A DNA stretch of 9,833 nucleotides from an uncultured Prevotella sp. (GCA_900546605.1 URDV01000066.1:1-9833), one strand, 5' to 3'. Numbered from the stretch's first letter, positions 1 through 6,549 are shown. The notes: generated by a model from the letters alone, not told the origin. Made by a program: numbers and translations.

Positions 1-10
1 CTTCCGATCT
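1..10. other. Residual Illumina adapter sequence at contig end
   Basis: The first ten bases, CTTCCGATCT, are identical to the 3' end of the standard Illumina TruSeq adapter. The MurA frame supports a non-genomic origin. MurA proteins have a conserved ...GAT-x-N-I... stretch just before the MAAV segment. Here the bases from 11 on give the last two letters of an Asn codon (AC) followed by Ile-Ile-Met, while the codons lying in bases 1-10 give Leu-Pro-Ile, which does not fit the family. Ten bases could match by chance, but a match exactly at the sequence end that also breaks the protein homology is best explained by incomplete trimming. Confidence 0.8.
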
Positions 11-792
11 ACATTATTATGGCTGCTGTGATGGCTAAGGGCACCACTACAATTTATAATGCAGCTTGTGAGCCTTACATTCAGCAATTATGTCATTTGC
101 TGAACCAAATGGGGGCGAGGATTTCAGGAATTGCCTCTAATCTGCTCACAATAGTAGGCGTAACTGAATTGCATGGAGCCAACCATCGTATTTTGCCCGA
201 TATGATTGAAATAGGTTCATTCATTGGCATGGGAGCAATGGTGGGTGATGGCTTAATTATACGCCAGGCAGGTGTAAAACAGTTAGGTATCATACCTGAG
301 GCTTTTCGTAGGTTAGGCATACGCCTTTACATTAAAGGTGACGATATATTGATTCCCGCACAAAAGCATTTTCAAATAGAATCATTCATAGATGGTTCAT
401 TTTTGACGTTAGCTGATGCTCCTTGGCCTGGGTTGACCCCCGACTTGCTTAGCATATTAATAGTTGTGGCAACGCAAGCACGTGGTACGGTACTCTTTCA
501 TCAAAAAATGTTCGAAAGCCGTTTGTTCTTTGTTGATAAACTGATTGACATGGGTGCACAAATCATTTTGTGTGATCCGCACAGAGCTGTAGTTGTGGGG
601 CATGACCATAAAATAAGATTGCGTGCGCGTCGCATGTCATCGCCTGACATTCGTGCGGGCATTGCTCTACTTATAGCTGCTATGAGTGCAGATGGTGTAA
701 GTCAAATAGACAATGTGGAGCAGATTGATCGTGGGTACGAACGTATTGAGGAAAGGTTAAATGCTTTAGGAGCTAACATCAAACGTGTGTAA
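11..792 (+). CDS. murA: UDP-N-acetylglucosamine 1-carboxyvinyltransferase, C-terminal part (5' truncated)
   Basis: MurA transfers enolpyruvate from PEP to UDP-GlcNAc, the first committed step of cytoplasmic peptidoglycan precursor synthesis. About 260 C-terminal residues are present of a usual 420-440. The N-terminal part, including the catalytic Cys loop, lies outside the window. Visible family signatures are the AKGTT-x-I-x-NAA-x-EP segment near the start, ILPDMIEIGSFIG (about nt 190-230), a WPGLTPDLL segment (about nt 424-450) with the Asp matching the active-site Asp of E. coli MurA, MFESRLFFVDKLIDMGA, SPDIRAGIALLIAAMSADG with the substrate-binding Arg, and the terminal IDRGYERIEERLNALGA motif. 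The frame is open throughout, so the truncation is only the sequence end. It ends two bases before rimM, so the genes are very probably co-transcribed. Related EPSP synthases lack these C-terminal motifs. Confidence 0.95.
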
Positions 793-794
793 GG

Positions 795-1334
795 ATGATA
801 CGCGAAAGTGAGGTTTTTAAAATAGGCTATATAGCCAAGCATCGTGGACTGCGTGGTGAAGTAGAGTTATCATTTACTGATGATTGCTTTGATACTGGGT
901 CGGCCGAATACTTGGTTCTTGATATGGATGGCATTCTAGTGCCATTCTTCTGGGAGGAGTATCGCTTTAAAAATGAAGATACCGCCATTATAAAATTTGA
1001 AGATGTAGACACAGATGAACAAGCACGGCGCTTAGTGGGCCATAGCGTATACTATCCTAAAGCGCATTTGGCTGATGTTGATAGCGAAGAGGGTAGCGTG
1101 CTCTCATCGTATAAAGCTCTTACAGGTTTTGCAGTGTCAAATCAAGATGGTCAATATATAGGTACAATTGTGCAGGTTGACGACTCATCGGCTAATGTAC
1201 TATTGACAATCGAAGAGAACAATGGTGAAGAACTCATGTTGCCCTTCCACAATGATTTCTTATTAAATTATGATTTGCGTGAACGCACGCTTCAATTACA
1301 CATTCCTGAAGAACTATTTAATCTGAATAGATAA
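795..1334 (+). CDS. rimM: Ribosome maturation factor RimM
   Basis: RimM binds ribosomal protein S19 in the 30S head and assists late 16S rRNA processing and assembly. The 179 residues match the family's usual 165-185. The N-terminal beta-barrel domain (about residues 7-95) opens with FKIGYIAKHRGLRGEV, the standard GxIxKxHGLRGEV-like motif, and contains the VDTDEQARRLVGHSVYYP segment. A PRC-barrel-type C-terminal domain follows (about 105-175), with GQYIGTIVQVDD and the LMLPFHNDFL strand that corresponds to the family's IP-x-x-x-x-FI motif. The ATG at 795 is 2 bases after the murA stop and places the conserved motif at residue 8, as in relatives. dxr starts 3 bases after its stop. No separate promoter is visible, so it is inferred to be read from the murA transcript. 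Confidence 0.95.
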   Translation: MIRESEVFKIGYIAKHRGLRGEVELSFTDDCFDTGSAEYLVLDMDGILVPFFWEEYRFKNEDTAIIKFEDVDTDEQARRLVGHSVYYPKAHLADVDSEEGSVLSSYKALTGFAVSNQDGQYIGTIVQVDDSSANVLLTIEENNGEELMLPFHNDFLLNYDLRERTLQLHIPEELFNLNR

Positions 1335-1337
1335 GAA

Positions 1338-2489
1338 ATGAAAAAAATTGCTGTTCTTGGCTCAACAGGCTCAATTGGTACACAAGCTTTGGATGTGATA
1401 AAGCAACACCCTGATCAATTTGAGGCACGTGTGCTCACAGCGGGCAATAATGCAGCCTTACTTATAGAGCAAGCACGAACTTTTGTGCCAGATGCTGTGG
1501 TGATAGCCAATGAGGCAAAATATCAAGAGGTAAGTGAGGCTTTGTCTGATTTGCCTATAAAAGTATATACAGGTGCAGATGCTTTGTGCCAAGTGGTGCA
1601 AAGTAATGAGGTTGACATTGTGCTCACAGCCATGGTGGGCTTTGCTGGTTTGCGCCCCACGGTAGCTGCAATAAAAGCGGGTAAAACGCTTGCTTTAGCT
1701 AACAAGGAAACGTTGGTCGTAGCGGGCAGCGTAATTCGCGATTTGTGCTTAAAGCACAAAGTGAATATATTGCCTGTTGATAGTGAACACGCAGCAATAT
1801 TTCAATGCTTAAATGGTGAAGGGCGTAACCACATTCGTCGTATATTGCTGACAGCATCGGGCGGCCCTTTCCGTACATATAGTAAAGATGATTTGCAGCA
1901 TGTTACGTCGGCTCAAGCTTTGCAACATCCTAATTGGAAAATGGGAGCTAAAATAACGATTGATTCGGCTACCATGATGAATAAAGGCTTTGAAATGATT
2001 GAGGCGCATTGGCTTTATGCCGTAGCTCCAGCTGACATTCAAGTAGTAGTTCATCCTGAGAGTATTATTCATTCTGCTGTAGAGTTTGACGATGGTGCAG
2101 TAATGGCACAATTGGGTACTCCTGATATGCGTCTTCCCATTCAGTACGCATTCAGTTATCCTAAGCGTTTGCCATTGCAGTCAGAGCCTCTTGACTTATT
2201 TAAGGTGGCAACTTTACACTTCGAACCTGCTGATAAAGATCGATTCCCATGCTTGGATTTGGCTTATCAAGCCATTGACAAGGGAGGCAATATGCCATGC
2301 ATACTGAACGCTGCGGGCGAGGTAACTAACTTGGCTTTTAGAGAAAACAAAATAGGTTTCATGGATATTCCACACTACATAGCCATGGCTATGAGCCAAG
2401 CTAATTTTATAGCCAACCCTACGCTTGATGATCTTTTTGAAACAGATAAAGCCGTTCGGAACTTGACTGAGGATTTGATGCAAGCCTAA
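1338..2489 (+). CDS. dxr: 1-deoxy-D-xylulose 5-phosphate reductoisomerase
   Basis: Dxr (IspC) converts 1-deoxy-D-xylulose 5-phosphate to 2-C-methyl-D-erythritol 4-phosphate with NADPH and a divalent metal, the first committed step of the MEP isoprenoid pathway in the cytoplasm; it is the fosmidomycin target. The full length of 383 residues is typical. The NADPH-binding GSTGSIG lies at residues 8-14 and LANKETLV at 120-127. Metal ligands are Asp148 and Glu150 in VDSEHAAIFQ, plus Glu219 in MMNKGFEMIEAHWL. The LTASGGPFR loop is at 171-179 and HPNWKMGAKITIDSATM at 197-213. The flexible substrate loop is followed by VHPESIIHS (238-246). All catalytic residues appear intact. The start lies 3 bases after rimM. 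The product feeds long-chain isoprenoids, as does the polyprenyl synthase encoded at 5550-6524. Confidence 0.97.
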   Translation: MKKIAVLGSTGSIGTQALDVIKQHPDQFEARVLTAGNNAALLIEQARTFVPDAVVIANEAKYQEVSEALSDLPIKVYTGADALCQVVQSNEVDIVLTAMVGFAGLRPTVAAIKAGKTLALANKETLVVAGSVIRDLCLKHKVNILPVDSEHAAIFQCLNGEGRNHIRRILLTASGGPFRTYSKDDLQHVTSAQALQHPNWKMGAKITIDSATMMNKGFEMIEAHWLYAVAPADIQVVVHPESIIHSAVEFDDGAVMAQLGTPDMRLPIQYAFSYPKRLPLQSEPLDLFKVATLHFEPADKDRFPCLDLAYQAIDKGGNMPCILNAAGEVTNLAFRENKIGFMDIPHYIAMAMSQANFIANPTLDDLFETDKAVRNLTEDLMQA

Positions 2490-2548
2490 GTATGTAAAAT
2501 GTGTAGTATATATAGGTTTTTCTAAACTTAACTAATTAATAGTAAATA

Positions 2549-3919
2549 GTGGAAGTATTTTTTATCAGAGCTTTGCAGCTCATCTTGTGTTTCTCTCTCC
2601 TTATTATTTTACATGAGGGAGGACACTTCTTCTTTGCGAAACTCTTCAAGGTGCGTGTTGAAAAGTTTTGTCTTTTCTTCGACCCTTGGCTGACGCTCTT
2701 TAAGTTTAAGCCTAAAAAGAGTGATACAACTTATGCCATGGGGTGGTTACCCTTAGGTGGTTATGTGAAAATTGCTGGCATGATTGACGAGTCAATGGAC
2801 ACAGAGCAAATGAAGCAACCTGTCAAGCCATGGGAATTTCGTGCGAAGCCTGCTTGGCAACGTCTATTTATCATGGTAGGTGGTGTGTTGGTTAATTTTA
2901 TAACCGCCTTTGTTATTTATGCTGCTGTATTGTTTACTTGGGGCGAAACGTATGTGCCTGTGCGCAATATGACATATGGATTCAAGTTTAGTGAACAAGC
3001 CAAGCAAATAGGTTTTCGTGATGGTGACATACTACTTGGGGCTGATGACAAAATGTTCACGCGCTTTGATGGTAATGTTTATCGTGACTTGAGTGAGGCA
3101 CATTCAGCCAAAGTGTTACGACAAGGCAAAGAACTAACGATAACTATGCCAGGCGACTTAAATATGCTCGAGATGGTAAAGCAACAGCCACGATTTGTTG
3201 ATGTACTTGTTCCTTCAAAGGTTGATAGTGTTGTGCCCAAAAGTGCTGCAGCGCAAGCGGGCATTCTGCCAGGTGACATGATTGTTGGGTTTAATGGCAA
3301 ATCATTTAACACGGTAAATGACTTCAGCATAATTCGTGGTTCGCTTGACGATGTTTTGGTTCAAGCGTCACATGCCGATAGTGCGCGTTTACGCCAAGCT
3401 ACATTAGTTGTGCAGCGTTCAGCAACAGGCCAAACTGACACGGTGAATGTAAAATTGGACGCTGATTATATGCTTGGCATAGCATGGTATAATCCTTTAC
3501 AGCACGACTATAAGTCAGTAACTCGCCACTTTGGTCTCGTTGAGAGCATACCAGCAGGCTTTACGCATGGTTGGGATGTCTTATCAGGCTATGTTGATGA
3601 TTTGAAGTATTTATTCACGGCTGATGGTGCAAAAAGTGTAGGGTCATTTGGTGCTATAGGCAGTTTGTTCCCCACGCAGTGGGATTGGTGTCGTTTTTGG
3701 GAACTAACAGCATTCATTTCGTTGATGTTAGCTTTTATGAACATACTTCCTATTCCTGCCCTAGATGGTGGCCATGTGTTCTTTTTGCTTTTTGAGGTCA
3801 TTACACGTCGCAAGCCAAGTGATAAGTTTATGGAACGTGCACAAGCCGTAGGCATGACATTGCTGCTACTATTAATGGCTTTTGCTATATTTAATGATTT
3901 TCGTAATTTCTTGTTCTAA
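2549..3919 (+). CDS. rseP: RIP metalloprotease RseP (site-2 protease family, M50)
   Basis: This is an inner-membrane zinc protease that cleaves substrates within the bilayer. In E. coli it cuts anti-sigma factor RseA and signal-peptide remnants; the Bacteroidetes substrate is not evident here. The protein has 456 residues. A first membrane helix (about 5-27) carries the zinc motif HEGGH at 22-26. A hydrophobic segment with MVGGVLVNF follows (about 105-130), then two periplasmic PDZ domains (about 145-215, with GFRDGDILLG, and 222-300, with AGILPGDMIVGFNG). The second catalytic motif NILPIPALDGGH (398-409) supplies Asp406, and a final helix lies at about 432-447. The start is GTG: an in-frame TAA at 2543-2545 precedes it, and the next ATG would delete the zinc motif. 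The gap after dxr is 59 A/T-rich bases without a clear promoter, so it is probably in the same operon. A terminator follows. Confidence 0.95.
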   Translation: MEVFFIRALQLILCFSLLIILHEGGHFFFAKLFKVRVEKFCLFFDPWLTLFKFKPKKSDTTYAMGWLPLGGYVKIAGMIDESMDTEQMKQPVKPWEFRAKPAWQRLFIMVGGVLVNFITAFVIYAAVLFTWGETYVPVRNMTYGFKFSEQAKQIGFRDGDILLGADDKMFTRFDGNVYRDLSEAHSAKVLRQGKELTITMPGDLNMLEMVKQQPRFVDVLVPSKVDSVVPKSAAAQAGILPGDMIVGFNGKSFNTVNDFSIIRGSLDDVLVQASHADSARLRQATLVVQRSATGQTDTVNVKLDADYMLGIAWYNPLQHDYKSVTRHFGLVESIPAGFTHGWDVLSGYVDDLKYLFTADGAKSVGSFGAIGSLFPTQWDWCRFWELTAFISLMLAFMNILPIPALDGGHVFFLLFEVITRRKPSDKFMERAQAVGMTLLLLLMAFAIFNDFRNFLF

Positions 3920-3950
3920 ACAGGAATATCCTTTTAGTGTATAGCATAAG

Positions 3951-4011
3951 TGCTCAGCATTCATCTCCCTATTATGAAATGGTAGAGGATTATGATTGCT
4001 GAGCATTTTTT
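3951..4011 (+). terminator. Rho-independent-type terminator after rseP
   Basis: TGCTCAGCA at 3951-3959 pairs perfectly with TGCTGAGCA at 3997-4005, and TTTTTT follows at 4006-4011. The loop is long (37 bases) but contains partly complementary stretches that could form an inner stem. The position, 31 bases after the rseP stop and upstream of the separately promoted pyrF, fits the end of the murA-rimM-dxr-rseP transcript. Confidence 0.7.
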
Positions 4012-4089
4012 ATTGTATTTGGAATGCTAAAAGTTTGGCTGACCATCATAAAATAGTGGCAATTAAGGCAAAGAATGAACTTTTTTGTG

Positions 4090-4097
4090 TAAGTTTG
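4090..4097 (+). promoter_or_regulatory. -7 promoter element of pyrF
   Basis: TAAGTTTG is an exact match to the Bacteroidetes -7 consensus TAnnTTTG. It lies 23 bases before the ATG at 4121, implying a short leader. No good -33 TTG element is visible at the usual distance upstream, so promoter strength cannot be judged. Its place downstream of the rseP terminator supports independent transcription of pyrF. Confidence 0.65.
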
Positions 4098-4120
4098 CAA
4101 TGCATTATAAAATCTGTAAA

Positions 4121-4948
4121 ATGAACAAGCAACAACTCATTGACAACATTCGTGCCAAACACTCTTTTTTATGTGTAGGCTTGGACACGGACTTGAAGAA
4201 AATTCCTGAACATTTGTTGAAGGAAGAAGATCCCATTTTTGCCTTTAATAAGGCAATTATTGATGCCACAGCTCCTTATTGTGTTGCATATAAGCCCAAT
4301 TTGGCTTTTTATGAATGCTTTGGCCTAAAGGGTTGGCAGGCTTTTGAAAAAACGGTAAAATATATCAAAGATAACTATCCTGAGCAATTCATCATAGCTG
4401 ATGCCAAGCGTGGAGATATAGGTAATACTTCAGCTATGTATGCGCGTTCGTTCTTTGAGGAAATGAATATTGACTCGCTCACAGTAGCTCCTTATATGGG
4501 CGAGGATAGTGTGACTCCTTTCTTACAATATGAAGGTAAGTGGGTTATATTGTTGGCTTTAACAAGTAACAAGGGTTCACATGATTTTCAATTGTCTGAG
4601 GACAAGCATGGTGAGCGTCTTTTTGAAAAGGTCCTTCGTCGTTCGCAACAATGGGCGAGTGATGAAAAGATGATGTATGTAGTGGGTGCAACACAAGGTC
4701 GCTTGTTTGAGGACATACGAAAGATTGTTCCGCATCACTTTTTGTTAGTGCCTGGTGTTGGGGCGCAAGGTGGTTCTCTTGAGGAAGTGTGCAAGTATGG
4801 TATGACACGTGAATGTGGATTACTTGTAAACTCATCTCGTGGCATTATTTATGCTGACAACACCGAAAATTTTGCTACTGCAGCAGCCAACAAAGCGCGT
4901 GAGTTGCAACAACAAATGCAAAAGGAACTGGAAAAGGTGGGTTTATAA
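4121..4948 (+). CDS. pyrF: Orotidine 5'-phosphate decarboxylase, type 2
   Basis: PyrF decarboxylates OMP to UMP, the last step of de novo pyrimidine synthesis, in the cytoplasm. The 275 residues fit the longer type-2 subfamily (about 265-280) rather than the roughly 235-residue E. coli type. Signatures are CVGLDTDLKKIP (18-29), YKPNLAFYE (57-65), the catalytic IADAKRGDIGNTS (92-104) with Lys96 between Asp94 and Asp99, VAPYMGEDSV (122-131), VGATQG (188-193), the phosphate-binding LVPGVGAQGG (209-218) and VNSSRGIIYA (236-245). The ATG at 4121 is chosen over an in-frame TTG at 4085 because the longer form would be translated across the -7 promoter element, and family alignment starts near MNKQQLIDNI. 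It is monocistronic, with its own promoter and terminator. Confidence 0.96.
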   Translation: MNKQQLIDNIRAKHSFLCVGLDTDLKKIPEHLLKEEDPIFAFNKAIIDATAPYCVAYKPNLAFYECFGLKGWQAFEKTVKYIKDNYPEQFIIADAKRGDIGNTSAMYARSFFEEMNIDSLTVAPYMGEDSVTPFLQYEGKWVILLALTSNKGSHDFQLSEDKHGERLFEKVLRRSQQWASDEKMMYVVGATQGRLFEDIRKIVPHHFLLVPGVGAQGGSLEEVCKYGMTRECGLLVNSSRGIIYADNTENFATAAANKARELQQQMQKELEKVGL

Positions 4949-5006
4949 TCCAACTTATGAACTTAGTGGTAGGTTAAGCTACTTAAATGGGTTATTTATG
5001 CCTAAT

Positions 5007-5069
5007 ATAGGTGCTCAGAACTATTCTTACAATAAAAAATAGTTTTGAGCACCTATTTATTAGTTTTTT
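5007..5069 (+). terminator. Strong hairpin terminator after pyrF
   Basis: Bases 5007-5025 pair with 5038-5056 in a 19-bp stem with one G-T wobble (5018/5045) and a 12-base loop. The core is AGGTGCTCA against TGAGCACCT. A T-rich tract with six T's (5064-5069) follows on the + strand. It lies 58 bases after the pyrF stop. The left flank, read on the minus strand, has no T-run, so it is mainly a + strand terminator. Confidence 0.75.
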
Positions 5070-5156
5070 AGCGGAAGGTAATAAATACCTGAAGCTTGGA
5101 CTATTAAAAAAATAACTTGACCATTTTTTAAGTTAAGTAGTTATTATGTACTCTAA

Positions 5157-5182
5157 AGGTGTTTAGCACATGCTCAACACTT
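5157..5182. repeat. Small hairpin upstream of the palindrome array
   Basis: Bases 5157-5163 (AGGTGTT) pair with 5176-5182 (AACACTT, with one G-T pair). After a T-C mismatch, AGC (5165-5167) pairs with GCT (5172-5174) around the loop ACAT. It sits between the pyrF terminator and the palindrome array. No T-tract follows and no function is evident. Confidence 0.4.
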
Positions 5183-5188
5183 ATGCAT

Positions 5189-5440
5189 ATTAGTACTAAG
5201 AATCGTCCAACCATATGGTTGGACGATTCTTAGTACTAATTGCAAGTGGCAATGAGTATAGTATTCTAATTCGTCCAACCATTGGTTGGACGAATTTAGT
5301 ACTAACTGCAAATGGCAATGAGTATAGTATTCTAATTCGTCCAACCAATGGTTGGACGAATTTTAGTACTAATTGCAAGTGGCAATGAGTATAGTACTCT
5401 AATTCGTCCAACCATATGGTTGGACGAATTAGAGTACTAA
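5189..5440. repeat. Tandem array of four large palindromes (period 66-67.5 bp)
   Basis: Four units share a 14-base arm, AATTCGTCCAACCA in units 2-4 and a variant in unit 1. Their centres are at 5214.5, 5282, 5348 and 5415.5. Unit 1 (5189-5240) is a perfect 52-bp palindrome and unit 4 (5392-5439) a perfect 48-bp palindrome, both centred on CATATG. Units 2 (5268-5296) and 3 (5334-5362) have perfect 14-bp arms around a single central T or A, with imperfect outer arms. The 37-base spacers are nearly identical (spacer 2 differs from spacer 1 at two positions, spacer 3 at one) and contain TTGC..GCAA and TACT..AGTA self-complementarity, so spacers can fold too. The array lies between convergent pyrF and the polyprenyl synthase gene. 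It could form RNA hairpins on either strand (a transcript-end or stability role) or DNA cruciforms. It is an intergenic palindromic repeat of unknown family. Confidence 0.95.
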
Positions 5441-5471
5441 TATACTTCGTTCTTTATCACCACACCTATGA

Positions 5472-5479
5472 CAAAGTTA
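5472..5479 (-). promoter_or_regulatory. Possible minus-strand -7 promoter element facing the palindrome array
   Basis: Read on the minus strand this is TAACTTTG, an exact TAnnTTTG match identical to the motif before the PfkB-family gene. Transcription would run leftward into the palindrome array at 5440-5189. A TTG on the same strand (5506-5504) is 24 bases upstream, slightly farther than the usual -33 spacing. No convincing open reading frame follows, so any product would be a non-coding RNA. A chance match is possible. Confidence 0.35.
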
Positions 5480-5549
5480 AGTATCTGCATTGTGCTTAGA
5501 GTACAATTGCTGTAAATAGATGTACAGATTCTGCAAGGGCTAAAGACCA

Positions 5550-6524
5550 TTATAAATCACGTTCTACCACAAAGTCAATATAGCCCTTCAATGCATCGCG
5601 CACTTCAAGGTTTGTCCACGAATTCAGCAAGTTAAGTGCCTCATTATGTAACTCGCGCATTCGTTGTTCTGCATATGCAATGCCACCATGCTGCTTAGTA
5701 TACTCTACCAATTCAGCTATATCAGCAGCCGTAGCCTCGCCACGTTTTACACGAGTAGCTAACTGCGTAATATGCGCATCATGAGCCGTTTTCACCACAT
5801 GTATAACAGGCAAAGTAAGCTTGCCCTCAAGCATGTCGTTGCCTGTGGGTTTACCTATTTTACTATCGGCATAGTAATCAAAAATGTCATCACGAATTTG
5901 GAAACATAAGCCAACCAACTCACCAAAACGCTTAGCTCGCGCCACATAGTCGGCATCAGCACCCGCCGAAATAGCTCCTAACTCAGCACAAGCAGCAAAC
6001 AAGGCTGCCGTTTTGTGATGTATAATGTGAAAGTAAGCCTCCTCTGAAATTTTCTCCTTACGAATATTGGCCAACTGATATACCTCGCCCTCAGAGAGCG
6101 TGCCTCCTAAACGCGAAATGATTTCAACGACCTTGATATTACCCGTTTTGGCGGCTTGCAGTAACGAGCTGGAGAGCAAATAGTCGCCTACCAACACTGC
6201 TACTTTATTATCATACACTGCATTAACCGAGCGTTGGCCACGACGCTTGTCACTCTCATCTACTACATCATCATGCACCAATGAAGCGGTGTGCAACAGT
6301 TCGAGCGTAACAGCTGAGCGTAAAGAGTTAATGGACACCTCGCCCAACTCTTTGGCCATGAGCACCACCAAAAGTGGACGCATCATCTTACCCTGACGAC
6401 GGCGTACATAGTCAAGCGCTTGACCCAAAAAATCATCATCATGAGCCAGCGCTGAGTTAAACAATTCCTTATATGCTGCCAACTCTCCCTCTACGGGACG
6501 GCGAATTACAGTTAATTTGTCCAT
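5550..6524 (-). CDS. Long-chain trans-polyprenyl diphosphate synthase
   Basis: This cytoplasmic, Mg-dependent prenyltransferase adds isopentenyl diphosphate units to an allylic primer to make the all-trans chain, most likely for the menaquinone side chain. The 324 residues match the IspB/HepT-type family. The first Asp-rich motif DDVVD lies at 85-89 inside LLHTASLVHDDVVDESDKRRG, the second, DDIFD, at 212-216, and KLTLPVI at 235-241. GKMMRP (45-50) matches the GKRxRP motif. The residues 4-5 positions before the first Asp motif are small (Ala80, Ser81), which in this family goes with long products; the exact length cannot be read. The ATG at 6524 is chosen over one at 6605 because a -7 promoter motif (6549-6542) lies between them and the extra 27 residues do not look conserved. 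It is transcribed divergently from polA and convergently with pyrF. Confidence 0.93.
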   Translation of the reverse strand: MDKLTVIRRPVEGELAAYKELFNSALAHDDDFLGQALDYVRRRQGKMMRPLLVVLMAKELGEVSINSLRSAVTLELLHTASLVHDDVVDESDKRRGQRSVNAVYDNKVAVLVGDYLLSSSLLQAAKTGNIKVVEIISRLGGTLSEGEVYQLANIRKEKISEEAYFHIIHHKTAALFAACAELGAISAGADADYVARAKRFGELVGLCFQIRDDIFDYYADSKIGKPTGNDMLEGKLTLPVIHVVKTAHDAHITQLATRVKRGEATAADIAELVEYTKQHGGIAYAEQRMRELHNEALNLLNSWTNLEVRDALKGYIDFVVERDL

Positions 6525-6541
6525 AACATTACTTTGAGCTA

Positions 6542-6549
6542 CAAAAGTA
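6542..6549 (-). promoter_or_regulatory. -7 promoter element of the polyprenyl synthase gene
   Basis: The minus strand reads TACTTTTG, an exact match to the Bacteroidetes TAnnTTTG element. It ends 17 bases before the ATG at 6524, giving a very short leader. It fixes the start by placing the longer possible N-terminus upstream of the transcription start. No clear -33 element is visible. Confidence 0.6.

Noticed and set aside
2513..2520. Promoter between dxr and rseP (TAGGTTTT)
   Set aside because: It matches the -7 consensus at five of six fixed positions, lacks the final G and has no -33 element. Read-through from dxr is the simpler explanation.
4085..4120. Longer pyrF starting at TTG
   Set aside because: The extension covers the -7 promoter element at 4090-4097 and adds 12 residues not expected for the family.
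4839..5042. 67-codon + strand reading frame across the pyrF 3' end
   Set aside because: It overlaps the conserved C-terminus of pyrF in another frame and runs into the terminator hairpin.
5130..5160. dif-like XerC/XerD site containing TTATTATGT near the skew switch
   Set aside because: Only the TTATGT part resembles a XerD half-site. No XerC half-site ending in ATAA lies at the required spacing, so it was not called.
5196..5411. 71-codon minus-strand reading frame with an internal 22-residue repeat
   Set aside because: It lies wholly inside the palindrome array. Its periodicity follows from the 66-base repeat unit being divisible by three, its start codon is the centre of unit 4, and it resembles no protein I know.
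5189..5440. CRISPR array (29-bp repeats with 37-bp spacers)
   Set aside because: Repeat and spacer lengths are CRISPR-like, but the three spacers are nearly identical to one another, the repeats are full palindromes with varying arms, and no cas gene is present.
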